Source of the DNA: SBAX01 sp964421865
Lineage (GTDB): Bacteria; Planctomycetota; Phycisphaerae; UBA1845
NCBI GenBank assembly: GCA_964421865.1
Contig: CAYQZH010000028.1
Location: 1-23,916, forward strand
Direction: 5' to 3'
DNA: 23,916 nt
Made by a program: the position numbers and the translations under genes. Positions 14,631 through 22,284 of this stretch are shown here, piece after piece. A model generated the notes under the pieces. The model was not told the DNA's origin, made no database searches, and was given only the letters and a program-made list of their open reading frames with translations. Each line of letters opens with the position of its first letter. Position 1 is the stretch's first letter.

Positions 14631-15413
14631 ATGAAACGGCTCATTGGTAGGCTCACGTGTTCGCAGGTGATTGCGACGGTTCTGACATTGGGTTGGGCGA
14701 CGTGCCCGATGGTGTTCGCCGCCGAGCGAGGGAAGCAGGTGGCGAGGCAGGTTGTCACGGAAACCCTGACACGTATCTACGGGGCGACAGTGATGGATTC
14801 TCTTATGGACCAGATCGGGGCAATGGACATTGGGAATTATATCACTTCCACTGTCAGCCAGCCGATCTCGCTCGAACGACCGGAAGGAACATATGTTTTC
14901 GAGCAATTTATGCGTAACCCGTCTGGTGGGGCCAGTGGTCTCGTCACTATGTACAATCCTGCTGGGGAAAAGATAGGGGAAGTCAACGTCGCAAAAGTCA
15001 TGGTTTCAGATGACAATAGAATTGATTACTCTATTGCTGTCTCGGTACCAGACAAGAACTGGACTGAGGATGCCGTGCTCTCCGGCATTAAGGGTGATCC
15101 GGGGAAAGCGGTGGCTTTGGTCAGCGTAGATGGTCAGGATACCACTGCGTCACTTGTAGACTTTAGCGGGGTTCTCGCTTGTGGTTCGGCGGCACCAGGC
15201 TTACCCTTGGTGACTTCGACGCCGTTGGGTAGTTCATTGTCTTCCCAAGGCGGCGTGGCCAGCGATATGTATCCAACCACTACCTATAGCGGCGATGGCG
15301 GTATCGGTTCAGCAGGTGGAGTTGCGATCGAGCCCTGCACTGCCTTGGCTGTTTGTGTAGTAATTTTGGTTGCAGCTATACTGTGTTATTGCTTCTGCTG
15401 GTTGCTGTTTTAA
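14631..15413 (+). CDS. Secreted protein with C-terminal Cys-rich membrane anchor, unknown function
   Basis: 260 residues. I do not recognise the family. ATG 14631 has a near-ideal GGAGG 6 bases upstream; the frame is open to 14430 but without signal or similarity. Signal peptide MKRLIGRLTCSQVIATVLTL... with a likely cut after MVFA (residue 30). The mature part (31-185) looks like a mixed alpha/beta domain. A Ser/Thr/Gly-rich linker (about 190-230) leads to a final hydrophobic segment (ALAVCVVILVAAILCYCFCW, about 238-257) that ends two residues after a Trp-Leu pair with no basic tail. This gives an exported domain tethered by a tail helix. Codon and base composition are less GC-rich than the flanks. 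The next gene starts 15 bases downstream, implying one operon. Confidence 0.78.
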   Translation: MKRLIGRLTCSQVIATVLTLGWATCPMVFAAERGKQVARQVVTETLTRIYGATVMDSLMDQIGAMDIGNYITSTVSQPISLERPEGTYVFEQFMRNPSGGASGLVTMYNPAGEKIGEVNVAKVMVSDDNRIDYSIAVSVPDKNWTEDAVLSGIKGDPGKAVALVSVDGQDTTASLVDFSGVLACGSAAPGLPLVTSTPLGSSLSSQGGVASDMYPTTTYSGDGGIGSAGGVAIEPCTALAVCVVILVAAILCYCFCWLLF

Positions 15414-15428
15414 TGGTGGGAGAATGCG

Positions 15429-15899
15429 GTGGAGACTACGAAAAAACCTGTTAAGTTCCGCTGGAGCCTGATCATAGCCTTTGCTATGTGGATATTCACA
15501 GTAATTTGCTACCAAGCGGGGTTGACTGAGCCGCGGGTGTTTACTTTTGTCAATACATTCATAGTGCCGGCTCTGGTTTTGGTGCCCATCGCTCCTCTGT
15601 CGGTGGCGAGAGTTGTCACACATAGATGGTTTATGCCCGGCATCGCGATATGGGCCGGTTTTACAATTCCTGGCATTTACCTTACAGGAAGCTGGATTAC
15701 TGGTGTCGGACATCGTTGCGATAAGGTCGTTATGCTTGGCGGAGTTGTCGCATTTTTTGTGCTGAACATGCTTTGGGCGGTAGATAGATGGCAAGGGCGG
15801 GTGTCTAAGGAATTGGAAAGGAGCATTGACTCGCGAGTACGAGTTGCGTCACCCACAACGGGCGACGCTACGCGGGAAACGGGCCAGCCCGTTTTTTGA
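15429..15899 (+). CDS. Four-helix membrane protein, copy 1 of a tandem pair
   Basis: 156 residues, family not recognised. GTG 15429 with GGGAG at 15418-15422. Four hydrophobic helices at about 13-32, 40-60, 67-88 and 99-118, starting from a cytosolic-type basic N-terminus (TTKKPVKFRWSL). Between helices 3 and 4 lies WITGVGHRCD; WITG-x-x-H-x-CD is retained in the second copy. About half of the first ~120 residues are identical to the 15949-16335 product by eye. The last ~30 residues (after SKELERS) are not shared, are encoded over the hairpin at 15877-15897, and may be a read-through tail. Probably acts in the membrane with the anchored protein encoded upstream. Confidence 0.78.
   Translation: METTKKPVKFRWSLIIAFAMWIFTVICYQAGLTEPRVFTFVNTFIVPALVLVPIAPLSVARVVTHRWFMPGIAIWAGFTIPGIYLTGSWITGVGHRCDKVVMLGGVVAFFVLNMLWAVDRWQGRVSKELERSIDSRVRVASPTTGDATRETGQPVF
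15877..15897 (+). terminator. Intrinsic terminator between the tandem membrane genes
   Basis: AAACGGG (15877-15883), CCAG, CCCGTTT (15888-15894) and further Ts to 15897. It sits within the last codons of copy 1, so it could attenuate transcription into copy 2 while copy 1 is translated. Confidence 0.55.
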
Positions 15900-15910
15900 C
15901 GGGCCGTTGT

Positions 15911-15935
15911 CAGTGTCCGTGCGGGTTAATCGACG
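15911..15935 (+). repeat. 25-bp direct repeat, left copy
   Basis: Begins CAGTGTCCGTGCGGG and ends TTAATCGACG. It differs from the copy at 16428-16452 at 2 of 25 bases. The 517-base distance matches the 520-base distance between the starts of the two paralogous membrane genes, so both are parts of one duplicated unit. Confidence 0.7.
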
Positions 15936-15948
15936 GCGGGAGAGTACA

Positions 15949-16335
15949 ATGGAAACCATGGAAAAACCCTTTAGGTTCCGCTGGAGTTTGCTCATAGTAT
16001 TAACCGTGTGGGTACTGCTTGTAGTCTGTTACGAAGCCGGAATGGTCGTTTGGCGGGACTTCACGTTCGTCCAGACGTTCATCGGGCCCGCTGTGCTCAT
16101 GGTAGCTCTCGCCCCTCTCTCTACGAAGAGCCTCGCTTCTTCCCGGTGGGCTATGCCCTGCATGGCTGTATGGGCGGGTGTGATGATTCCAGTGGTTTAC
16201 CTTGGCGGGAGATGGATTACCGGTTTTAGGCATCACTGTGATTGGCTCTTTCTGATCGGAGGGATTACTGCCTTTTCTGCGATTCTTTTGTTATGGGCAA
16301 AGGATGCGTTCCGGCATCGTAAATTGGGTGCCTAA
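15949..16335 (+). CDS. Four-helix membrane protein, copy 2 of a tandem pair
   Basis: 128 residues from ATG 15949, with GGGAG 6 bases upstream. This start aligns with the GTG start of copy 1 (METMEKPFRFRWSL against VETTKKPVKFRWSL); the frame is open to 15826 but that part has no counterpart. Four hydrophobic helices in the same places. The loop before helix 4 reads WITGFRHHCD, keeping W, I, T, G, His and Cys-Asp. It ends cleanly in KDAFRHRKLGA, without the long tail of copy 1. Function unknown; a cytosol-facing basic N-terminus and C-terminus are suggested. Alternative start: ATG 15958. Confidence 0.78.
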   Translation: METMEKPFRFRWSLLIVLTVWVLLVVCYEAGMVVWRDFTFVQTFIGPAVLMVALAPLSTKSLASSRWAMPCMAVWAGVMIPVVYLGGRWITGFRHHCDWLFLIGGITAFSAILLLWAKDAFRHRKLGA

Positions 16336-16389
16336 AGGTTGCAGTGAACAGTGATGTCTATCGCTGGAAAGTGAAAGGGCACGTTCCTG

Positions 16390-16424
16390 AGAGAGCCGGC
16401 GTGTTCGCGATACGTCGGCTCTCT
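16390..16424 (+). terminator. Hairpin downstream of the tandem membrane genes
   Basis: AGAGAGCCGGCG (16390-16401) pairs with CGTCGGCTCTCT (16413-16424) over 12 bp with one G-U, around an 11-nt loop. It is likely to end or stabilise the cassette transcript, though only TT follows. Confidence 0.5.
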
Positions 16425-16427
16425 TGG

Positions 16428-16452
16428 CAATGTCCGCGCGGGTTAATCGACG
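16428..16452 (+). repeat. 25-bp direct repeat, right copy
   Basis: Begins CAATGTCCGCGCGGG and ends TTAATCGACG. 23 of 25 bases equal those at 15911-15935. Like the left copy, it closely follows a hairpin and lies downstream of a four-helix membrane gene. Confidence 0.7.
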
Positions 16453-16511
16453 AGTTGCTTCCAGGTTCCCCGAAAGATGACCATTCGCGGGGCGTCGCCG
16501 AAGCCCGGCGA

Positions 16512-19274
16512 CTACGGTGTGCACCTCCCGCAGCCGTCGCGGCAAGAGCCCGGGCCGCAGGTTCCTCCCGGACAGTGATTGTGAACGGGGTCGTTGTCGC
16601 GGCATGCCAGACCATCGTTCTCGCCGCTCGTGCACGTCTTCACGCACTGACCGCCGCCGCACGCCGCACAGGCCGGACCGGCGTCACACGCGCAGGGCGT
16701 ACTGCCCACCCCGGGACCGCAGATCACCGTCGACGGACACGGGCACGGCCCGGACTCGATTAGCGGATAGGCGTACCCCCTCACCGCGTCCACCACCCTG
16801 CCGAGGTCACCAGCGTCGAGGTCCAGGTTCTCCTCCGGCAGGTTCGGGCTAATCTTCGCACCCGCCTTCCTCAGGGGACCGAGCTTCCCCAACGCTTTGA
16901 GAATCTCCGAAATGTCGACGCCGCCAGGCTGCCCAGCATCCGGCGGGTTAAACGCAGGGGCTACGTCGCCGTGACGATGTGTAAGCATGGTCACCGGCGC
17001 AGACACGTTGACGCAGCTCCCTTCGCTGCCCTTGCACGAGGCGCCGTAGGTCCGGACGCTGTAGGTTGAGCTGGGCAGGATTTCCGCGCCCACCACGGTG
17101 ATCGTCCTGGGGTTGCACGTCGCCCCTGCCAGGCAGGGGGGGTCGCCTACGTCGCCGCACTTCGCCCCGCTGTTAAGGGGTCCGAGCGGTCCGGCGCACA
17201 CCTTGCCTGCCGTCTCCGTCACCCAGTCGTAGTAGAACGGGGTGCACTGCAGCCGCGCCGCACGGTAGTGGCCCCAGGTCGGTTGCTCCTGGGCTTCGAG
17301 GAACGTCGCCGGCCTGCCCACCCAGCGGGCGCAACCGCCTTCCCCGCTGGGGTTCGGTGGAACGGTCTCCCCGGTGGCCGTGCACGCGACGAGGGGTGGC
17401 GCGGGATTACCAATACAAGTACCATTGTGCGTCGCGTCGTTGCTCGGGCAAGACGGGGTGTTGCAGACGCAATCCGCGTTCGTGCTGCAGGGGTGTCCGT
17501 TATAGTTCGGAGTTAAAATCGCACCCGAACAGATACCGTTGCTGTTGGTGTCGAACTTGGAGAGGTTTTGCGGCACGGTCTGCGTCGGCAGGGCCACCGT
17601 CGCCACCGCGTTCCTGGGGTTGGGATGCCCCAGCTCGACCAACTCCACCCTGATGGCGTTTTCCCCTGGCGCTGCCGCGGCGGTCGCGGTGCCCACCGCC
17701 GCAACCCTGAACCTTAGCGACCGAGTGGTTCGATCGGGGCTGAGCGGGTCGGAATCCCCAACGATGTTCGGCGAGTCGCATTCATCCGGAATGCCGTTGC
17801 CGTTCGCGTCGTTCCCTGCCAGTTCGCACATGTCGGGAACGCCGTTCGGCTGGCAGTCCGCGGCGCCCGAGGCGATGTCGCACACGTCGAGGATGCCGTT
17901 GTTGTTGCAGTCCGCACAGGCCGGAGAGCCGGTGCAGCTTGAGCGGTCGCACTCGTCCGGAACCCCGTTGCCGTTGCAATCCTGGCTCGTACCCGAGACG
18001 ATGTCACAGGCGTCGGCCACGCCGTTGTGGTTGCAGTCCAGTGTGCCCGCCGGGTCGCAGGGGTCTCCGAAACTCAAGCAGGTCCGGGCATCGCGGAAGG
18101 CGATCATCTCTGGAATATCAAAGGTGGGATGAAAGCGATTGGCGGAGGTGATCGTCGGATTCATCGTCCAGCCCGGGCAACTACAATGGTTTGCGCCCCA
18201 GACGTGGCCCAACTCGTGGGCGGACAAGTCGGTCTTGCAAGCGAGACTGGGGCATCCGGCGGAATCGGACTCCACCAAACAAAAGGCCGCGTCGGTCAAG
18301 CACATCGTGTAAGTGATCGCTATGCCGATGATGCTCCCGGTGAGGTCCTTGCCGGTGAACAACTGCACGGCATCGCGGTGAACACCCTGCTCGAGGGCGA
18401 CCCAATGATCGCGGAGTTGATTCAGCAGACTGCCCGCGCCGAACGAGGCATAGGGGTCAGGTTCCGCGGTCCGCACGATGATCCGCACGAGGATATGCCG
18501 GATGTTGAGATCGCGTTCGTATTGCAGGTTCATCGTGTTGATGACGGTATTAATCTGCGCCGCCGCGGCCTGCACGGTGCCGTACTTCTGGAAATATTCC
18601 ACGTCGGCGTCGATCGCCAACTCGGAGATGAACAAAGGGCCGCTCGCGGCGGTGTTCGCCGACTCCGAGGGGACTTCCTCGTCCGATGGGGGCGCGGCGA
18701 TCGTGGCGCACGTTCCGCTGCCGGGCAGCACGTCGTCGTCGCGATAGACCACGTATTGGTTAGGCGCCGCCGAAGCAACCCGCGAGCCGATCGGTTCGAG
18801 CCAGTGTCGATGGCCGTCCGGCAGCAGCATTACGGCGCGAAGACCGTTCTCGTCCATGGACCCCGCGACGGCGCTGCCGTCGATCTCCAGGACTCGCCCG
18901 CGGTAGGTCGTGATCGGGCCGGGATCGACGCTCACATAGGAGCCGTCGGCCAGTTGCGCAACCAGCGTGTAGTCGTCCGCGCGAACCGAAAACGGTTTGA
19001 GAACCAGAGTGCGGATTTCGCCCCCGATCGGCACCGCCGCCTGAATCGTTGCCCCCGCGGTGTGCGAGAACCGGACCGTGACGATGTCGCTCGCGGCGAG
19101 GTTCAGCGCGACATTAGCGTCGCCCGAAAGGACCGCGAGGTCATCCGATGTCACGCGTTCGCCGGTCGGCTCGAGGGCATGGGCAGCGAAGCCGACGCAC
19201 GCGACGGTTCCCCACGCAACGACGACGGAGATCCCCCGGCTGCCAAGTCGACGGAACCAGCGATGGAGGTTCAT
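16512..19274 (-). CDS. Secreted metzincin-type zinc metalloprotease with Ca-binding DxNxNG repeats
   Basis: 920 residues, exported. Signal peptide in the first ~34 residues (RGISVVVAWGTVACVGFAAHA). An N-terminal prodomain-like region is followed by a catalytic domain with HELGHVWGANH (His353, Glu354, His357, His363), the HExxHxxGxxH zinc motif of reprolysin/M12-type metzincins, and a Met-turn candidate at Met371 (WTMNP). Next come about five acidic repeats (roughly 413-500) such as DCNGNGVPDECD, common in secreted planctomycete proteins and similar to dockerin/thrombospondin calcium loops. A further beta-rich region leads to a very Cys-rich C-terminus (CPGGTCGPGSCRDGCGRC). ATG 19274 lacks a clear ribosome-binding site. 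A partial copy of its 3' end lies at 14082-14186. Probably an extracellular protease. Confidence 0.88.
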   Translation of the reverse strand: MNLHRWFRRLGSRGISVVVAWGTVACVGFAAHALEPTGERVTSDDLAVLSGDANVALNLAASDIVTVRFSHTAGATIQAAVPIGGEIRTLVLKPFSVRADDYTLVAQLADGSYVSVDPGPITTYRGRVLEIDGSAVAGSMDENGLRAVMLLPDGHRHWLEPIGSRVASAAPNQYVVYRDDDVLPGSGTCATIAAPPSDEEVPSESANTAASGPLFISELAIDADVEYFQKYGTVQAAAAQINTVINTMNLQYERDLNIRHILVRIIVRTAEPDPYASFGAGSLLNQLRDHWVALEQGVHRDAVQLFTGKDLTGSIIGIAITYTMCLTDAAFCLVESDSAGCPSLACKTDLSAHELGHVWGANHCSCPGWTMNPTITSANRFHPTFDIPEMIAFRDARTCLSFGDPCDPAGTLDCNHNGVADACDIVSGTSQDCNGNGVPDECDRSSCTGSPACADCNNNGILDVCDIASGAADCQPNGVPDMCELAGNDANGNGIPDECDSPNIVGDSDPLSPDRTTRSLRFRVAAVGTATAAAAPGENAIRVELVELGHPNPRNAVATVALPTQTVPQNLSKFDTNSNGICSGAILTPNYNGHPCSTNADCVCNTPSCPSNDATHNGTCIGNPAPPLVACTATGETVPPNPSGEGGCARWVGRPATFLEAQEQPTWGHYRAARLQCTPFYYDWVTETAGKVCAGPLGPLNSGAKCGDVGDPPCLAGATCNPRTITVVGAEILPSSTYSVRTYGASCKGSEGSCVNVSAPVTMLTHRHGDVAPAFNPPDAGQPGGVDISEILKALGKLGPLRKAGAKISPNLPEENLDLDAGDLGRVVDAVRGYAYPLIESGPCPCPSTVICGPGVGSTPCACDAGPACAACGGGQCVKTCTSGENDGLACRDNDPVHNHCPGGTCGPGSCRDGCGRCTP

Positions 19275-19440
19275 GGTTTGAAGGCGCCCCCGCGTGCCAC
19301 TTCTTCCGACCCCGGCGGCGGTCGCGTCGTAAGCGCAGCCGAACCGTGGGCCGAGCGTCTCGCCTCGCCTGCCGCACCCTCTTCTATTATCCGCGCGGGC
19401 GGGCGGGTTTCAAGTGGGGCGCCGCCCCGACGGTCGCGGT

Positions 19441-19649
19441 GGGTCCGCGTCAGGATTGTGGGTACATTTTTCAGGCGCTGGGTCCCCCACCGCTTGCGGT
19501 GCGGGACTGATGTTCAGGTCCGTGATCGTCCGATGAGTGCCCGGAGTCCCGGCGCGCCGGGATACTCTGCCGAGTCGGTCCCCCAGCCCAAGGGCTGGGG
19601 GACCCAAGGTCACGGCCTTTGCCTTGACCCCTTAACTTGACGCAGACCC
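19441..19649. mobile_element. MITE-like 209-bp element with inverted ends and 9-bp target duplication
   Basis: Left end GGGTCCGCGTCA (19441-19452) and right end TGACGCAGACCC (19638-19649) are inverted repeats matching at 11 of 12 bases. They are flanked exactly by a 9-bp direct repeat GGTCGCGGT (19432-19440 and 19650-19658). Inside are three palindromes: 19481-19508 (GGTCCCCCACCGC arm), 19544-19567 (core CCCGGCGCGCCGGG) and 19577-19604 (13-bp perfect arms GGTCCCCCAGCCC). No transposase ORF, so it must be moved in trans. It lies between the metalloprotease start and the MmgE/PrpD stop (19664-19666), 5 bases from the latter. The hairpins may now serve as terminator for the leftward operon. Confidence 0.72.
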
Positions 19650-19663
19650 GGTCGCGGTTCCGT

Positions 19664-21025
19664 TCAGGAGGCCGTGACTTCGAACGAAAACAACGGCGTC
19701 AGGTCGCTGAGTTCGTCGAGGTTCCAGGCGAGGTCGAGGATGGTCGCGGCGGTTTTGTCGGTGACGACGCCTTGGGCCATGCGATGGAACTTAGCGACGA
19801 CCTCTTCGTCCGTCATGGGGTTGCGGGCGTGGCCGCGGGGGAAGTCCACGCGCTTGTTGAGTTTCGTCCCATCCGTGCAGATGATCGTCACGTCGTTGGG
19901 GATGCCCTCGGGGTAACCCTCGTTGAGTTTCGGGTTCTCGACGATCTTCGTCCGGTCGATCAAGTCGAGCAGCTTGGGATCGGCGAGGCGGCCCTCGTCA
20001 AAGGTCGCCAGCGTCACGTCGCCGTCCACGAGGGCGGCTGCACAGCAATAGAACATCGAGTGATCGGCCGTCTCCCGCGAGGTGGGACGGAGCTTCTCCG
20101 GCTCGCTGCCGATGATGCTGACGGCGGCCTCAAAGCTCTGGATGTCGATCGACTGGATTTTTTTGCCGGAGAGCTTGGGCCGGAGCTGCAAGCAGGCGTC
20201 AATCGCGGACTGCGAATGGTACTCCGCCGGCCAATACTTGATGTACGTCTTGTCGATCATGAAGTCGCCGTCGCGCCCGAGGACAAGGTTCCTCACGCCC
20301 GGAATGCTAAGCTGCTGGATTAACCCCTTGGGACCCTCGAAGATTTCGTTGGGACCGGTGAGACCTCGACGGGCGAGATCGGCGGCGAAGACGCCGTTGC
20401 GGGCGGCGTTGGAAAAGGCGCACGCCTTCCAGTCGGATATTTGCCCGGTCCGCGTCTGGCGCGTGGTGATGTTGCACACGCCTGCAAGTCCCAAGGCGTG
20501 CTCCATTTGGTCCTCGCTGAGATCCCAGAGCTTGCCGGCGAGCAACGCCGTGGACACTGCCCCGTAGGTGACGTGGTCCCATCCCCCGGCGCGCAGACTC
20601 GCGGCGTCGCATAGGCGACACTGAATCTCATAGCCGATGACGGTGGCAAGGATCAGGTCCTTTCCGGTCTCGTCGGTTTGTTGTGTGACCGCGACGGCGG
20701 CCGAAATGTTGTCCGAGGGGTGGGCGGGTTCGAGACTCAGGTATGTGTCATTGTAGTCCAGGTAACGCACCATCGCTCCGTTGGCGAAGGCGGCCAATTC
20801 AGGCAGGGTGCGATGCGGCGTTCCCCAAACCGTGGCCTTCGCCTTCGGGTCACTGACGGCCATTGCCTTTTCACGCACGATTTTGGCCGGGTGCGAGTGG
20901 TAGGCGCCGAGTGTCGTTGCCAGCGAGTCAATGACGCGCCGCTTGACCTCATGTACAGTTTTGGAAGGTAAGTCTTCGTATTTCAGTGCTTTGGCCCAGT
21001 GGGCCATTCGTCGGGCGATAGTCAT
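19664..21025 (-). CDS. MmgE/PrpD family protein
   Basis: A 453-residue soluble protein of the 2-methylcitrate dehydratase (PrpD)/immune-responsive gene 1 superfamily; length is typical. Family features: N-terminal RRVIDSLATTLGAY, the active-site stretch MVRYLDYNDTYLSLEPAHPSDN (about 84-106, split here as YLDYNDTY and HPSDN), IGYEIQCRLCDA, GLAGVCNITTRQ, a central NAARNGVFAADLARRGLTGP, and YWPAEYHSQSAIDACL. The true substrate is uncertain: many members are not methylcitrate dehydratases. GAGGG 5 bases before ATG 21025. It follows the PLP enzyme gene by 67 bases in the same operon. No prpB or prpC is seen in the window. Confidence 0.88.
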   Translation of the reverse strand: MTIARRMAHWAKALKYEDLPSKTVHEVKRRVIDSLATTLGAYHSHPAKIVREKAMAVSDPKAKATVWGTPHRTLPELAAFANGAMVRYLDYNDTYLSLEPAHPSDNISAAVAVTQQTDETGKDLILATVIGYEIQCRLCDAASLRAGGWDHVTYGAVSTALLAGKLWDLSEDQMEHALGLAGVCNITTRQTRTGQISDWKACAFSNAARNGVFAADLARRGLTGPNEIFEGPKGLIQQLSIPGVRNLVLGRDGDFMIDKTYIKYWPAEYHSQSAIDACLQLRPKLSGKKIQSIDIQSFEAAVSIIGSEPEKLRPTSRETADHSMFYCCAAALVDGDVTLATFDEGRLADPKLLDLIDRTKIVENPKLNEGYPEGIPNDVTIICTDGTKLNKRVDFPRGHARNPMTDEEVVAKFHRMAQGVVTDKTAATILDLAWNLDELSDLTPLFSFEVTAS

Positions 21026-21092
21026 CAGTTCCCTCGTTCCTTCCTCCCCTGAAAATCCGCGCGATCGGAGTCCACAACTCGATTCGGTTGTA

Positions 21093-22253
21093 CTAGGTGC
21101 GTAGCGCTTGGTCCAGGTCTTCGATCAGGTCTTCGGTCGCTTCCAGGCCGACGGAGAGGCGGATCAGTCCGTCCGTGATCTCCAGCCGACGACGATTGTC
21201 GGCGCTCATTCCCGCGTGCGACGTCTTCGATGGCTGGGTAATGAGCGATTCAGCCCCGCCCAGGCTCGGGGCGACGATGGCAAGAGTCACGTGGCCGAGG
21301 AAGCGCTTAGCGGCTGCGGCTCCACCTTTCAATTCTAAACTTAACATCCCGCCAAAGCCTGCAAACAACTCCCGCGCCCGGCCGTGTTGCGCGTGGCTCT
21401 CCAACCCTGGATAGTTCACTCGCGCCACCCGCTCATGCGACTCCAGAAATCGAGCGACACGTCCGGCGCTTTCGTTTTGATGTTTCACCCGCACCACGAG
21501 CGTTTTCAGGCCGCGGTGTAGCAGAAAGCAGGCATGGGGATCGAGAACGCCGCCTAGATGGTTGAGACGCTGACGGATGCTCTCCACCAGTTCCGCCGGA
21601 CCGATGACCGCGCCGCAGACGATGTCATTGTGGCCATTGAGGTATTTCGTGCCGCTGTGCAGGCAGAGAGTGAACCCGTGGTCGAGCGGGTGGAAGTTCA
21701 CGGGCGAGGCAAAAGTGTTGTCGATCATCGAGATCAATTTGTGCTCGTGGGCGAAACGGGCGACGGCGGTGAGGTCGCAGACCTGCATGAGCGGGTTGGT
21801 GATCGTCTCGACGTAGATCGCCTTTGTGTTCGGGCGTAGATGCGCTTCCCACGACTTGGGATCATCGGCGTCGATGAAGGTGTATGTAATGCCGAAGGTG
21901 TGCAGATCGTGCGTGACGAAGTCGTGTGTACCGCCATAGAGACAATCCTGCGCCAGAAAGTGGTCGCCGGCGTGCAACACCGTCAGTAGACTGGTGGAGA
22001 TGGCGGCCATTCCGCTCCCGGTCACCAATGCGGCCTCGCCGTTCTCCAAGGCCGCAAACTTGGCGTGCAACACGACATGATTCGGTGTATTGTTCAATCG
22101 AATGTACCGCACGTCATGGTAGCCCGTCTCCTCGGCCGTGATAAATGTGGACGACTGAAAGACCGGCATCGCCACCGCGCCGGCAATTCGTGGCTGCGGC
22201 TCGCCGGCGTGGATGACCTTCGTTTCGAGGTGCTTCATCGGGCGTCTCGGCAT
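21093..22253 (-). CDS. Cys/Met metabolism PLP-dependent enzyme (cystathionine gamma-synthase/lyase family)
   Basis: 386 residues, fold-type I PLP enzyme of trans-sulfuration type. The Schiff-base lysine is Lys203 in HSGTKYLNGH; Asp178 (MIDNTFASP) binds the pyridine nitrogen; Tyr106 in LYGGTHD stacks on the cofactor. SLGGAESLITQPSKTSHA near the C-terminus is the carboxylate-binding signature. The usual phosphate-binding YxRxxNPT is replaced by YIRLNNTPN, a variant that sets it apart from textbook MetB/MetC. Whether it makes or breaks cystathionine, or acts on methionine or homoserine esters, cannot be told. ATG 22253 has GGAGGA 7-8 bases upstream. Starts 31 bases after the Fe-S oxidoreductase gene ends. 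Confidence 0.88.
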   Translation of the reverse strand: MPRRPMKHLETKVIHAGEPQPRIAGAVAMPVFQSSTFITAEETGYHDVRYIRLNNTPNHVVLHAKFAALENGEAALVTGSGMAAISTSLLTVLHAGDHFLAQDCLYGGTHDFVTHDLHTFGITYTFIDADDPKSWEAHLRPNTKAIYVETITNPLMQVCDLTAVARFAHEHKLISMIDNTFASPVNFHPLDHGFTLCLHSGTKYLNGHNDIVCGAVIGPAELVESIRQRLNHLGGVLDPHACFLLHRGLKTLVVRVKHQNESAGRVARFLESHERVARVNYPGLESHAQHGRARELFAGFGGMLSLELKGGAAAAKRFLGHVTLAIVAPSLGGAESLITQPSKTSHAGMSADNRRRLEITDGLIRLSVGLEATEDLIEDLDQALRT

Positions 22254-22284
22254 GGGCTCTTCCTCCGCGGCTGCGTGGCCGCAA

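Noticed and set aside
15350..15413. PEP-CTERM/exosortase sorting signal at the end of the 14631-15413 product
   Set aside because: There is a hydrophobic tail helix, but no PEP motif before it and no basic residues after it.
18027..19640. 537-codon rightward ORF opposite the metalloprotease gene
   Set aside because: Antisense shadow of a GC-rich gene. The product is Arg/Gly/Val-rich without domain, signal or ribosome-binding site, whereas the opposite strand has a full metalloprotease with signal peptide and zinc motif.
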